Below are positions 20,134-28,241 of a stretch of DNA of 64,000 bases, piece after piece. Every line of letters starts with the position of its first letter. Positions within the stretch are counted from its first letter, which is position 1. This stretch comes from Bacillus sp. HNG (GTDB taxonomy: Bacteria > Bacillota > Bacilli > Bacillales > Bacillaceae_L): positions 124,001 through 188,000 of the forward strand of contig NZ_QUQV01000007.1 in assembly GCF_003400205.1 (NCBI RefSeq). Direction: 5' to 3'. Position numbers and translations under genes: made by a program. The notes under the pieces were generated by a model. It was not told the origin of the DNA and made no database searches. It worked only from the letters and a program-made list of their open reading frames with translations.

Positions 20134-21879
20134 ATGTATTTAGACCATTTGGAAGAGTTAATAGAATTGGATGAATTGTCAGGAGAAACATTTTCTATTG
20201 AAAATAGTATTAAAAAATCAAAAGAAATCCTTGAATTTCTAAAAGATGAGGAAGAAATCTTTCATGGGGAATTTGACGAAGATATATGGACTTTTGAGGT
20301 GCATTCTGCAAAAGGAACCACAACTATTTTTGATTTCTCTATGGTCAAAAATGCTACTATTTTTCGTGGCGATGGGGATTTTTCTTATGTTATTTTGGTT
20401 AAATGTTGGGTTGCCGAACTTTTGAGCGAGTTTTATCCTCAATCAGTAAGGGGGAAATTCGGATTGTTAATCAGGATACTTGAACAGACCCACTTTTTTA
20501 GTCCTAATAAATTAATGGGTTTTATAGAATCCTTACGAAATTATACACCGACAATTATAAATTACATGGAAAGTAATGAATTAAATAAGGGCACTGATCT
20601 CGGGGATGAACTCAATAAGGATAAGAAAGGGCTAACAACAGTTTACAATATAATACTCACTTCTTTAAACTTTTTGACATTTTCTGAATTGAATTCCTTT
20701 CACACTTATCACAAACCTCTGATAGACATGAAGAAAGGTTTACAGATTGAACCTATTATTAGGCGATTACCCAAAGGAAAAGATGTTATAAAATTAGATT
20801 ATTGTATTAAGCAATATTTTGAAAATGGATTGTTTTCACCTGACAGATTATTTTTCGCACCAATTTTACTATGGTGGAGGATAACAAATGTAATACCAAT
20901 ACGTATAAGTGAGTTTTGTACGATTAGAAGAGAATGTATTTCTGAAATTGATGGAAGATATTATATTACTTTGCCACGCAAGAAAAAACCTGCTTCTCAC
21001 CGTAGAGTTCAAGTGGTTGATACATTGGAAATCACTAAAGATATATTTGATTTAATTGATGGTTATATCAAGCTAACTATTCCATATGGGGAAAGCAATA
21101 CTTTGATTTCTTATAGAACAGTTTTAACATTGGAAGAAAAAAATGCTCCTAGGAAAAAGAGGAATATGGACTATTTTAATAGTGCAATCTTTGCGCGCTT
21201 AATAAAAAGATTTTACAGAGATATCGTTTATGGAATTTACAATGAATCTATTGAAAGAGAAGTAAGACCTAACGATACTAGACATTTTGCGTTTTGTTCC
21301 CTATTGATGCAAGGAATATCCCCCATTGAAATAGCTAGATTAGGTGGACATTCAACAATTGAGGCTCAGTATCATTATTCGAACCATACGGAATATTTTA
21401 TAGATATCGAGGTTAAAAAACTGATTGATGGTTTCAAAAGAAAGGATGGAGAGCTAAGAGGAACCACTTTTGAAGGTAACGAAATTACATTAGAGGATAT
21501 AGAAAGAAGAAGTATACAGTTTCCCACTAAAGATAATAAAACGAGATTAGCAATGGAAATTGGTTTTTGCATTGATGAATTACAAAGGTGTGAAAGTGAA
21601 GAGTGCATGTTATGTAAGCATTGGTGGATTCATCCTGAAGAATTACTTGAAGTAAAGCCGTTATTTGAAAAGAAAATCCTTGAAAGAAAACAAAAAATAA
21701 TTGAAATGGGAAACTTTTTAAAAAACCTAAATGAAAGTCTCACCACAGAAATGATAAAACAAAACGAAGTACATCCCAATATTTTTACTAAAATGAAGAC
21801 TGATGCTGCAAATATTCAGGAACATTTAGAAGAGATAGCTCGTCTTACATTATTAAAGGGAGATGATGACGATGAGTGA
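20134..21879 (+). CDS. Tyrosine-recombinase-like protein, third of trio
   Basis: 581 aa. The catalytic domain has IRISEF (box I), NDTRHFAF (box II, with N in the first position), RLGGHSTIEAQYHYSNH (GH and tyrosine), followed by a cysteine cluster CIDELQRCESEECMLC and an amphipathic C-terminal helix. The ATG at 20134 is 8 bases after AGGAGG. Only three bases separate that binding site from the upstream stop, and the gene overlaps the next by 8 bases, so the four genes form one operon. Confidence 0.8.
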   Translation: MYLDHLEELIELDELSGETFSIENSIKKSKEILEFLKDEEEIFHGEFDEDIWTFEVHSAKGTTTIFDFSMVKNATIFRGDGDFSYVILVKCWVAELLSEFYPQSVRGKFGLLIRILEQTHFFSPNKLMGFIESLRNYTPTIINYMESNELNKGTDLGDELNKDKKGLTTVYNIILTSLNFLTFSELNSFHTYHKPLIDMKKGLQIEPIIRRLPKGKDVIKLDYCIKQYFENGLFSPDRLFFAPILLWWRITNVIPIRISEFCTIRRECISEIDGRYYITLPRKKKPASHRRVQVVDTLEITKDIFDLIDGYIKLTIPYGESNTLISYRTVLTLEEKNAPRKKRNMDYFNSAIFARLIKRFYRDIVYGIYNESIEREVRPNDTRHFAFCSLLMQGISPIEIARLGGHSTIEAQYHYSNHTEYFIDIEVKKLIDGFKRKDGELRGTTFEGNEITLEDIERRSIQFPTKDNKTRLAMEIGFCIDELQRCESEECMLCKHWWIHPEELLEVKPLFEKKILERKQKIIEMGNFLKNLNESLTTEMIKQNEVHPNIFTKMKTDAANIQEHLEEIARLTLLKGDDDDE

Positions 21880-22630
21880 TGGAAAAAAAGGAAGAGGTAG
21901 ACCCTCAACAAAATTTGAAGAGGAAGAATTATATGCAATCATAAGTCATTATAGAGAAAATGTTAAGTCACAAGGAGATATTAAGTATTTACAGTTATAT
22001 AAATACCATTTAGAGCTACATAATGAACGCCCGGACATTTGTAGCAGAACTTATTCGGAAGATTTTTGGAGAAAAAAAGATCAGCCTGGACGTAAGGCTA
22101 TTGATACTGCCAACGAAATTAGAACGGTAACTCTTGTGGACGGAAATGAAAATAAAAAAGACATTCCAAATGTGGTTGATGTAGCTTATAAATACGCGAA
22201 TAATCCAGAGAGGTTAATTAAACATTTACTACCTCTTGAAAATGAAGTAAGAAGAAGTATACAAAAAGAGAGAGAATTAATGCAGAAAAATGAATCTTTG
22301 AAACAACAAATAAAGCAAGAAAAAGAAGGTAATAGTGAGTTAAGAAAACGAGTTAAACATTTGAAAGAATGCGTTTTTAAATTGTTTCATTACAGTGATA
22401 AGGATGGAACTCCACTAAAGAACTTACTTGATATGAACAATGCAAATAAACGTATTAATAGGGCTTTAGAAGAGGCATTTAGGAATCCACAGGATTTTTA
22501 TACAGAACTTGAAGTTTTCCGGCAACAATCAACAAATGAAGTAACTAAAAAGGAGAATGTTGTGTCGCTAACTGATGGGAGAAATAAACAAAAGAAAACT
22601 TTAGCAGATGATTTTAAGGGAAGGTTTTAG
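21872..22630 (+). CDS. Coiled-coil transposon accessory protein (TnpC-like)
   Basis: 252-aa hydrophilic protein. An N-terminal GRGRPS stretch resembles an AT hook; residues about 125-170 are a heptad-rich coiled coil (ERELMQKNESLKQQI). Tn554-type elements carry a small third protein that influences orientation and efficiency, and this could be its counterpart, though it is larger. Three in-frame ATGs lie at 21863, 21866 and 21872; the last has the best distance from AAAGGGAG. Confidence 0.65.
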   Translation: MSDGKKGRGRPSTKFEEEELYAIISHYRENVKSQGDIKYLQLYKYHLELHNERPDICSRTYSEDFWRKKDQPGRKAIDTANEIRTVTLVDGNENKKDIPNVVDVAYKYANNPERLIKHLLPLENEVRRSIQKERELMQKNESLKQQIKQEKEGNSELRKRVKHLKECVFKLFHYSDKDGTPLKNLLDMNNANKRINRALEEAFRNPQDFYTELEVFRQQSTNEVTKKENVVSLTDGRNKQKKTLADDFKGRF

Positions 22631-22809
22631 AATATGTATGAAATAAAAAATTTCAGTACTGTTTTCTGGAATATCCAATAGAATTATGTGAAAATATTGA
22701 TTTATAAAGTGTAAGAAAAATAAAACATAAACACAAGCAGCTTTAAAGATTATTATGAAGGATATTATTTTACGACATTTCTAATAAATTAAAGAAGAAC
22801 CGATGAAAA

Positions 22810-22950
22810 CTTTTCTTGAGGGTCTGAAGTACCCTAGTCTAGTAGTAGGGCCGAATTGCTGAGTTAGTTCCTTTGTACTAAACGATTAGATTCGGAACAA
22901 AATAAAATCCACCCAGGAGATCAATGTTTGGATCTACCGAGTGGATCTTA
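22810..22950 (+). other. Structured noncoding stretch (RNA-like) after the recombinase operon
   Basis: Several nested or adjacent stems are visible: AGGGT / ACCCT (22819-22835), CCGAAT / ATTCGG (22851-22895) enclosing TTAGT / ACTAA, and ATCCAC / GTGGAT (22907-22946) enclosing AGATC / GATCT. The decamer TAGGGCCGAA (22846-22855) recurs in the RNA-like structure at 23929-24059. I cannot match it to a known RNA. The 22631-23483 gap otherwise holds only a HAD remnant and a weak 67-codon frame. Confidence 0.4.
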
Positions 22951-23203
22951 CAATAACTCTACTTATAGAGCCACTGCTCTTCTTGCTATAAATTTTATCA
23001 CAATTGAAAATAGGTTGCAATTATTATGTCGAAGTCTAGATTTAGTACCTACCCTTAAAAGTAAAAATGGTCGATTTTCTAAATGGGTCTTCCAAATCGA
23101 GGGATTAATTACATTTAGTAAGTTCGGATAGCTAAAGCAAGACGATTTCCCACAACAATGATTATCAAAGCATATAAACGATAATAGAGGATTTGAATAA
23201 AAA

Positions 23204-23269
23204 ATGATAAAAGCAGCCGATTTTGATTTGGATGGAACTCTGTTAGACTTTCAAAAGTTGAATTGCTAG
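23204..23269 (+). pseudogene. HAD phosphatase N-terminal remnant
   Basis: The 21 codons from the ATG contain FDLDGTLLD, the HAD-family motif I with its nucleophile aspartate, then a TAG. HAD-like sequence is not clearly continued after it. It is probably a leftover of a gene destroyed before or during assembly of the cargo region. Confidence 0.5.
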
Positions 23270-23370
23270 GAGCAATTAAACCATTTGGACGAATATAATT
23301 TTGTTCTATCTTTACAAATTTTTCTGATTTTCTCTATAAAATTACCAAATTCTCAAAATTTTATTATATT

Positions 23371-23400
23371 TTGACATATTTTACTTTTATTTCCTAGTAA
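23371..23400 (+). promoter_or_regulatory. Probable promoter of the secreted protein gene
   Basis: A perfect -35 TTGACA (23371-23376) and TAGTAA (23395-23400) are 18 bp apart, about 85 bases before the start codon. Confidence 0.45.
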
Positions 23401-23483
23401 AATATTGTATATTGAAATTAGGCGGGGGTATCTGTTCTGTTTTTTCAAATTTTCATATCTTTTAAGGAAGGGAGTATGTTTAA

Positions 23484-23870
23484 ATGAAATTACTAAAAAA
23501 ACTTTCAGCGGGAGTATTGGTTGCAGGATTAGCATTTACTTTTTTTGCATCCAATACCTCAGCAGCGTATTTACCAGTTGAGGGTGGTATGACTCCACAA
23601 CACCATTCAGTTAAAGCTATATCACTTACTAATTTTAAGAAAAAACTCACTTGGTATGACTCAGATTCAACACGTTATTATGTAACGTATAGAGACGGTA
23701 ATGGGGAATACGATTTTAGAGGTCAAGCCTTTACTAGTTATTCAACTTATACTCTTGGATCCAACTATAACCTAGGGACTAGAACAACACTTACTTGGAC
23801 TGATTCCTTTACAGTTAGTGGACTTTACAATACATTTTCTATGAACGGAAGTATAAAATTAACAAGATAA
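23484..23870 (+). CDS. Small secreted protein, bacteriocin-like candidate
   Basis: 128 aa with a clear Sec signal peptide: LLKKL, a hydrophobic core, and a probable cut after NTSA near residue 27. The mature part (about 100 aa) has no cysteine and is rich in T, S, Y and aromatic residues in alternating patterns, suggesting beta-strands. Ribosome binding site GGAAGGGAG is 9 bases before the ATG. The layout of secreted peptide plus ABC ATPase plus large permease resembles the lactococcin 972 group, but I do not see that family's sequence pattern. Its function is unknown; a toxin or bacteriocin is inference. Confidence 0.7.
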   Translation: MKLLKKLSAGVLVAGLAFTFFASNTSAAYLPVEGGMTPQHHSVKAISLTNFKKKLTWYDSDSTRYYVTYRDGNGEYDFRGQAFTSYSTYTLGSNYNLGTRTTLTWTDSFTVSGLYNTFSMNGSIKLTR

Positions 23871-23928
23871 ATCATTAATAATTTTTATTGGAATGTCTGA
23901 AATGAACTATTTATTGTAAAAATAAAAT

Positions 23929-24059
23929 GCAAATAGCAAGTGTGTTTGGAGACCCTAACGGGAGAACCAACTAGGGCCGAAACCCTGCAAATCTATTCCA
24001 GAGGAGGCCCGGTGGATGAACCGTGGAAGGCAACCAAGCACCTGCTATTTGTCATTTTT
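23929..24059 (+). ncRNA. Unidentified multibranched structured RNA between secreted protein and ABC genes
   Basis: A closing helix GCAAATAGCA (23929-23938) / TGCTATTTGT (24043-24052) is followed by seven Ts. Inside are three hairpins: TTGG-AGA-CCC-TAAC-GGG-AGAA-CCAA (23946-23970), AGGG-CCGAAA-CCCT (23973-23986) and TTCCA / TGGAA (23996-24028) enclosing CGGT / ACCG. It is far more GC-rich than the surrounding sequence. The shape suits a riboswitch-like attenuator or a small RNA. I do not recognise its class. Confidence 0.6.
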
Positions 24060-24124
24060 TTATTGAGAAGTTGACTTTTTATATTATATGATATTAATAG
24101 TAAATTATTCATAGGAGGCAATAC

Positions 24125-24790
24125 ATGCTGGCAATAAAAAACTTGTCAAAGCAATACAGAATTGGTGAAGGTCTAAATAATATACTAGTAAATATAAATC
24201 TAGAAATTCAAAAGGAATCATGGTGTAGTATCATTGGTCCTTCCGGTTCAGGAAAATCAACATTTCTAAATTGTATTTCAGGTATAATTAGAGCAGACCA
24301 AGGTGAAGTTCTAATAGACGAAATCCAACTTAATAAACTTAGTGAAAAGGAATTAAGCAACTTTCGTCGAAAAAATATCGGTTTTGTTTTTCAAGACTTT
24401 AAACTTCTTCCCCATTACTCAGTAATTGATAATGTAATGCTTCCACTTCTATACGATCAAGACAAAATCATGTTAAGAAAAAAAGCTAAACAGTTACTTT
24501 TAGATGTAGGAATAAAAGAAGAATTATTTGACCGCCTTCCTTCCAGTTTATCTGGTGGTGAAAGACAAAGGGTGGCTATTGCCAGGGCCTTAATTGCTGA
24601 CCCAAAACTTCTATTATGTGATGAACCGACCGGAAATCTAGACATTGAAAATCGTGATCAAATCACAGAATTATTTTCAATGTTAAAAAAACAAGGGATT
24701 ACCATTATCGTCGTTACCCATGATTTGGAAGTGGCTAAAAAAGGTGATCAAGTATATGAACTAAAAGCCGGAATTTTAAGGGAGAAGTGA
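24125..24790 (+). CDS. ABC transporter ATP-binding protein (MacB/LolD type)
   Basis: 221-aa ATPase with Walker A GPSGSGKST near residue 38, Q-loop VFQDFKLLP, signature LSGGERQR, Walker B LLLCDEPTG and switch histidine in VTHD. The ATG follows ATAGGAGG. It lies 8 bases before the permease gene, so the two form one unit. In the MacB/LolD class the ATPase drives movement in FtsX-like permeases rather than classical import. Confidence 0.9.
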   Translation: MLAIKNLSKQYRIGEGLNNILVNINLEIQKESWCSIIGPSGSGKSTFLNCISGIIRADQGEVLIDEIQLNKLSEKELSNFRRKNIGFVFQDFKLLPHYSVIDNVMLPLLYDQDKIMLRKKAKQLLLDVGIKEELFDRLPSSLSGGERQRVAIARALIADPKLLLCDEPTGNLDIENRDQITELFSMLKKQGITIIVVTHDLEVAKKGDQVYELKAGILREK

Positions 24791-24797
24791 TTTTTCA

Positions 24798-27230
24798 ATG
24801 ATGGGATTTGCTTGGAAAAGGTTATGGAATAGAAAACTCAATTCCATATTTATCTTTTTAGCCATGCTTTGTATGTTTACCTTTGTACCGCTAGGAATAA
24901 ATTTCACCCAAGAATCTACCGTTACTCTCAATGAAACAATTGAACAGTATGGTCGTGGATCCTATGATATCCTTGTTCGTCCCAAGGACTCCCGGACGTA
25001 TATTGAAAAATCAGTTGGTATTGTAGAGGAAAACTATATTGGTGATGGTTCTGGCGGAATATCGTTGAAACAATGGGAGGAAATTAAAAATCGAAACGAT
25101 ATTGAGGTAGCAGCTCCCGTAGCTTCAATTGGATATTTTTCAGGAAACCGTACATCGATTGAACTTCCTCTTCTCGAATATCCAGCCAGAATAACTTGGC
25201 AGTTTTACACATCTGATGGTTTAAATAAGTACCCATTAACCGATCAAGAAAATCTTACTTATTTTGAGGGTGAACCTTTAAATTATAGGGAGTTAATTTC
25301 AACTAGTCCGAATATGACAGGATTTATGGGTATTAAAATGCCTTTAAACTATTACTTATTAACAGGGATAGACCCAGAAAGTGAAGGGAAATTAACGGGG
25401 ATTGATTTTTCAAATATATATATAGAATTAGATAAGAATAGTAGCGACCAAATGATTGTAGAAGATTTATTAAAACTTAAAGGAGATGCTGAGTTAGTCC
25501 CCGTCTTGAAAAGAAATGACCTACATATACCGCTCAATCTTGAATTAAAAGTGGACAGGCTTAATCTAACTCATAGTTTAGAAGAATTTAAGCAAATGTA
25601 TGGAATACCTGTTGAGGAGCCTATTTTCATTATCGAGCCGGACAAAATATTTGAGCTGGAAGAACAGCTAAATCAAGAACCAATTATAGATAGTCAAACA
25701 GTTTTAATCGATTTGAGCTCCTACCAAAGCCCATTTGATGGAACCTTTGTGCAAATTACTAAAGATTATCAAGTGGAAAAAGGAAAAGATGGAGAAGGTC
25801 ATCTATTTAATGACACTGCTTTATTTTACACAGCTTCGAAGATTAATTATCAGTTGGATCAAAATCAAATCACTGTAAAAAAAGTGAAAGATGGGCAACC
25901 TCCTTTATATAAAGATGTTTACCAAAAAGGAGAAAGCTACTTACAGAATCCAGACCTAAAGGCACCATTTATGCTTTGGCAGATGGGAACGTATACTCCG
26001 GTATCAAACGAAACGAACTTGGCATCTAGTCCACTTGGAATTTATTCAACCGAAGAAGTACATACACAAGACGGTACAAAAATTACCCCTACTACCGTCC
26101 CGGGAAGTTTCATCGCTACTCCGGCCGCTGGTGTTACGACATTAGAAGCTGCACAATTAATAAAAGGGGACAAACCAATTGATGCGATTCGAATTCGTGT
26201 AGCGGGAATTGATTCTTATAACAAGGAAGCCCAAGAAAAAATTGAGAATGTTGCGACCGATTTATTCAAACAAGGGTTTGAAGTAGATATTGTAGCGGGA
26301 TCATCATTTAAAAAACTTAACATGGACGTCGAGGGTTATGGTTTAGTTACTAGCCCCTGGACCACATTAGGAATAGCGCAGTCCTTACAAGCGGGATGGA
26401 ATAAAATGACGTTAATAACTACAATATTATTCACACTTTTTGGCCTTATTTGGTTAAGTTCCCGATTGGTATATGAGCGGAATGCGTTGTTTTTAGAGAA
26501 TGAAATTTTATATAAATTAGGTTGGGACAAATCAAATATTTATATACGCAATTGCACAGAGCAAATCATCATCCTTACCTTTTCGATTTTATGTAGTTTA
26601 GTGGTTCTTAGATTAACAGGTATTGGTTTTTCATCGTTCGTCTATTTATTTGAACTGATTCTCTATCTATTTGCTATTGTAATTGTATTCATTATCTTTA
26701 GAAAAGACAAAACGAAAAAGAAACGCATCAAAGCTTATAAAAGATTTTCGGCAATCTACCATTATTGGTCATTAATAATTCCAACAGGAATCGTTTTGAT
26801 TGTTTCAAGTATCGTTATGGTTACTCAAATGGTTAATATTATTGAAACGTTCAGTAAATCGAATGAAACAACATTAGGAGCATTTGCAGCTAATGTTACA
26901 CTAATCTTTCAAGTTGGAATCCTTATCGCTAGCATTGGATTGACGATGATGAGTATAAGTGATGCCATTCATTCGATACTTCAAGAACGAAAAGATGAAT
27001 TCCAAATGTATTTTGTCATAGGATGGAATCAAAAAACGATTAGAAGGCATTTTTCAAAAGAGGTTATTCAATGGGGTGGAGTTTCATTGTTATTCGGAGG
27101 ATTTATCAGCTTAGTCATTATTGTATTAACAAAGATGCCACTCATAACCTTTTTGTATAGTTTTGTAAGCATTAATGTAATCCTATTTATTTTATTTACT
27201 ATCATTATTCGAAAAAAGATTTCTTTTTAA
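24798..27230 (+). CDS. Large FtsX/MacB-like ABC permease
   Basis: 810 aa. A first membrane helix (about residues 13-33) is followed by a large extracellular region of roughly 500 residues, then a cluster of helices between about 535 and 805. Such permeases with a big external domain act in peptide export or in self-protection against bacteriocins and antibiotics. The secreted protein upstream is its natural candidate partner. A strong terminator follows. The start is ATG 24798 or the next codon. Confidence 0.8.
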   Translation: MMGFAWKRLWNRKLNSIFIFLAMLCMFTFVPLGINFTQESTVTLNETIEQYGRGSYDILVRPKDSRTYIEKSVGIVEENYIGDGSGGISLKQWEEIKNRNDIEVAAPVASIGYFSGNRTSIELPLLEYPARITWQFYTSDGLNKYPLTDQENLTYFEGEPLNYRELISTSPNMTGFMGIKMPLNYYLLTGIDPESEGKLTGIDFSNIYIELDKNSSDQMIVEDLLKLKGDAELVPVLKRNDLHIPLNLELKVDRLNLTHSLEEFKQMYGIPVEEPIFIIEPDKIFELEEQLNQEPIIDSQTVLIDLSSYQSPFDGTFVQITKDYQVEKGKDGEGHLFNDTALFYTASKINYQLDQNQITVKKVKDGQPPLYKDVYQKGESYLQNPDLKAPFMLWQMGTYTPVSNETNLASSPLGIYSTEEVHTQDGTKITPTTVPGSFIATPAAGVTTLEAAQLIKGDKPIDAIRIRVAGIDSYNKEAQEKIENVATDLFKQGFEVDIVAGSSFKKLNMDVEGYGLVTSPWTTLGIAQSLQAGWNKMTLITTILFTLFGLIWLSSRLVYERNALFLENEILYKLGWDKSNIYIRNCTEQIIILTFSILCSLVVLRLTGIGFSSFVYLFELILYLFAIVIVFIIFRKDKTKKKRIKAYKRFSAIYHYWSLIIPTGIVLIVSSIVMVTQMVNIIETFSKSNETTLGAFAANVTLIFQVGILIASIGLTMMSISDAIHSILQERKDEFQMYFVIGWNQKTIRRHFSKEVIQWGGVSLLFGGFISLVIIVLTKMPLITFLYSFVSINVILFILFTIIIRKKISF

Positions 27231-27300
27231 TCTAAAAAACGATACTCATTTTAATAAGGATGAATATTTATATTCTATGAAATCTATTAAGCTCTTTTTT

Positions 27301-27352
27301 CTTGCGCAGCACAACTAATCCACTTTGTTAGTTGTGCTGCGCAAGTTTTTTT
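27301..27352 (+). terminator. 18-bp perfect hairpin terminator after the ABC operon
   Basis: CTTGCGCAGCACAACTAA (27301-27318) / TTAGTTGTGCTGCGCAAG (27328-27345), then seven Ts. It closes the cargo before the right transposon end. Confidence 0.9.
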
Positions 27353-27398
27353 ATCATATGACAAAAAAGCTTGTGATTTAAAGTCTACTTTAGAATAT

Positions 27399-27438
27399 TT
27401 ATCCCAAACAAATTGGGATAAATTATGTACAATTGTAG
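27399..27438. repeat. Subterminal repeats at the right transposon end
   Basis: TTATCCCAA-ACAAA-TTGGGATAA makes a hairpin followed by a second copy of ATGTACAA (27425-27432). The left end has a weaker TTATCCCA ... TGGGAT pair at 15821-15846. Such subterminal copies may be recombinase binding sites. Confidence 0.45.
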
Positions 27439-27470
27439 ATAATAAAGTATTTAATGGTTTTATCCCGAAA

Positions 27471-27485
27471 AATTTAGATGTACAA
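27471..27485 (-). repeat. Right terminal inverted repeat of the transposon
   Basis: AATTTAGATGTACAA; its reverse complement begins with the same ten bases as the left end. Confidence 0.75.
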
Positions 27486-27491
27486 TTCTTT

Positions 27492-28208
27492 ATACAGCCT
27501 AAACGGAACATAGAAAAATGGGTAAAAGAGACACCAGATTCCTTTCAATTTATTGTAAAGGCCTATCAGGGAATGACAGGCCATCAGCGTGGTGAAATTC
27601 CATTTGAATCAAGAAACGACATGTTTGATGCCTTTCATTTGTCACTTGAACCGTATCAGCAAGCGGACAAGCTCGCTATGGTTTTATTTCAATTTCCACC
27701 ATGGTATGATTGTAAACGTGAAAATGTGGACTACCTACGGTGGTGTAAGCAACAAATGGGAGATATCCCAGTTGCCCTTGAATTTCGTCATCAATCATGG
27801 TTTTCGCCACAACTAAAAGATCAAACCTTATTATTTATGGAACAAGAAGGCTGGATTCATAGTATCTGTGATGAACCACAGGCTGGCTCTGGTTCAATTC
27901 CACTGGTCCTTCACCCAACAAATCAACAGAAAACGCTTGTGCGTTTCCATGGTCGTAATGTTCACGGATGGACTAAGCCGAACGAAGGCAATTGGCGTGA
28001 TGTCAGGTACTTATACAAGTATAATAAGAAAGAGCTAGAAGAATGGGTTGATCACATACAACAACTTAACAAAGAAAGTGAAACCATCTATGTGTTATTT
28101 AATAATAACTCAGGTGGAGATGCAGCTGACAATGCCAAACAGTTTATTGATATGCTCGGAATCGAATACCGAGGTCTTGCCCCACGGCAATTAGACTTTT
28201 TTAGTTAA
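27492..28208 (+). pseudogene. DUF72 family gene (yunF-like), 3' fragment
   Basis: The frame resumes with IQPKRNIEKWVKETPDSF and runs through QFPPW, ALEFRHQSWF, VRFHGRN and the C-terminal NNNSGGDAADNAKQF, all typical of DUF72. After the transposon end, six bases TTCTTT (27486-27491) come first; without them the frame joins in phase with codon 44 of the 5' fragment. The fragment lacks a ribosome binding site and start, so the gene is almost surely inactive. Confidence 0.9.
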
Positions 28209-28241
28209 TACATAACCAGGTTTTTAAAGGAGGTGAGAGGA

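Larger units (their letters stand above)
15733..27485. mobile_element. 11.75-kb recombinase-trio (Tn554-like) transposon inserted in a DUF72 gene
   Basis: The left end reads TTGTACATCTTATT (15733-15746), and the right end, on the opposite strand, TTGTACATCTAAATT (27485-27471); the first ten bases are identical inverted repeats. They sit where DUF72 homology breaks off and resumes. The element carries three tyrosine-recombinase-like genes and a coiled-coil gene at its left, then structured noncoding regions, a secreted protein and an ABC transporter. Three recombinase genes plus a small partner recall Tn554 (tnpA-tnpB-tnpC) and recombinase-in-trio elements. Base use inside is more AT-rich than the flanks, consistent with transfer. 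Confidence 0.85.

Noticed and set aside
22928-23131. 67-codon frame with a transposase-like look
   Set aside because: Begins inside a hairpin, has no ribosome binding site, and I could not place it in any family. It may be a remnant, but there is not enough evidence.
23484-23870. Assignment of the secreted protein to lactococcin 972
   Set aside because: The gene neighbourhood fits, but the mature sequence lacks the tryptophan/histidine and SNY-type pattern I know for that family. I left the function open.
23929-24059. Hammerhead ribozyme or known riboswitch class
   Set aside because: A CGAAAC-like string and GGATGA loop are present, but not in hammerhead order; SAM, c-di-GMP, c-di-AMP, cobalamin and T-box cores are absent.
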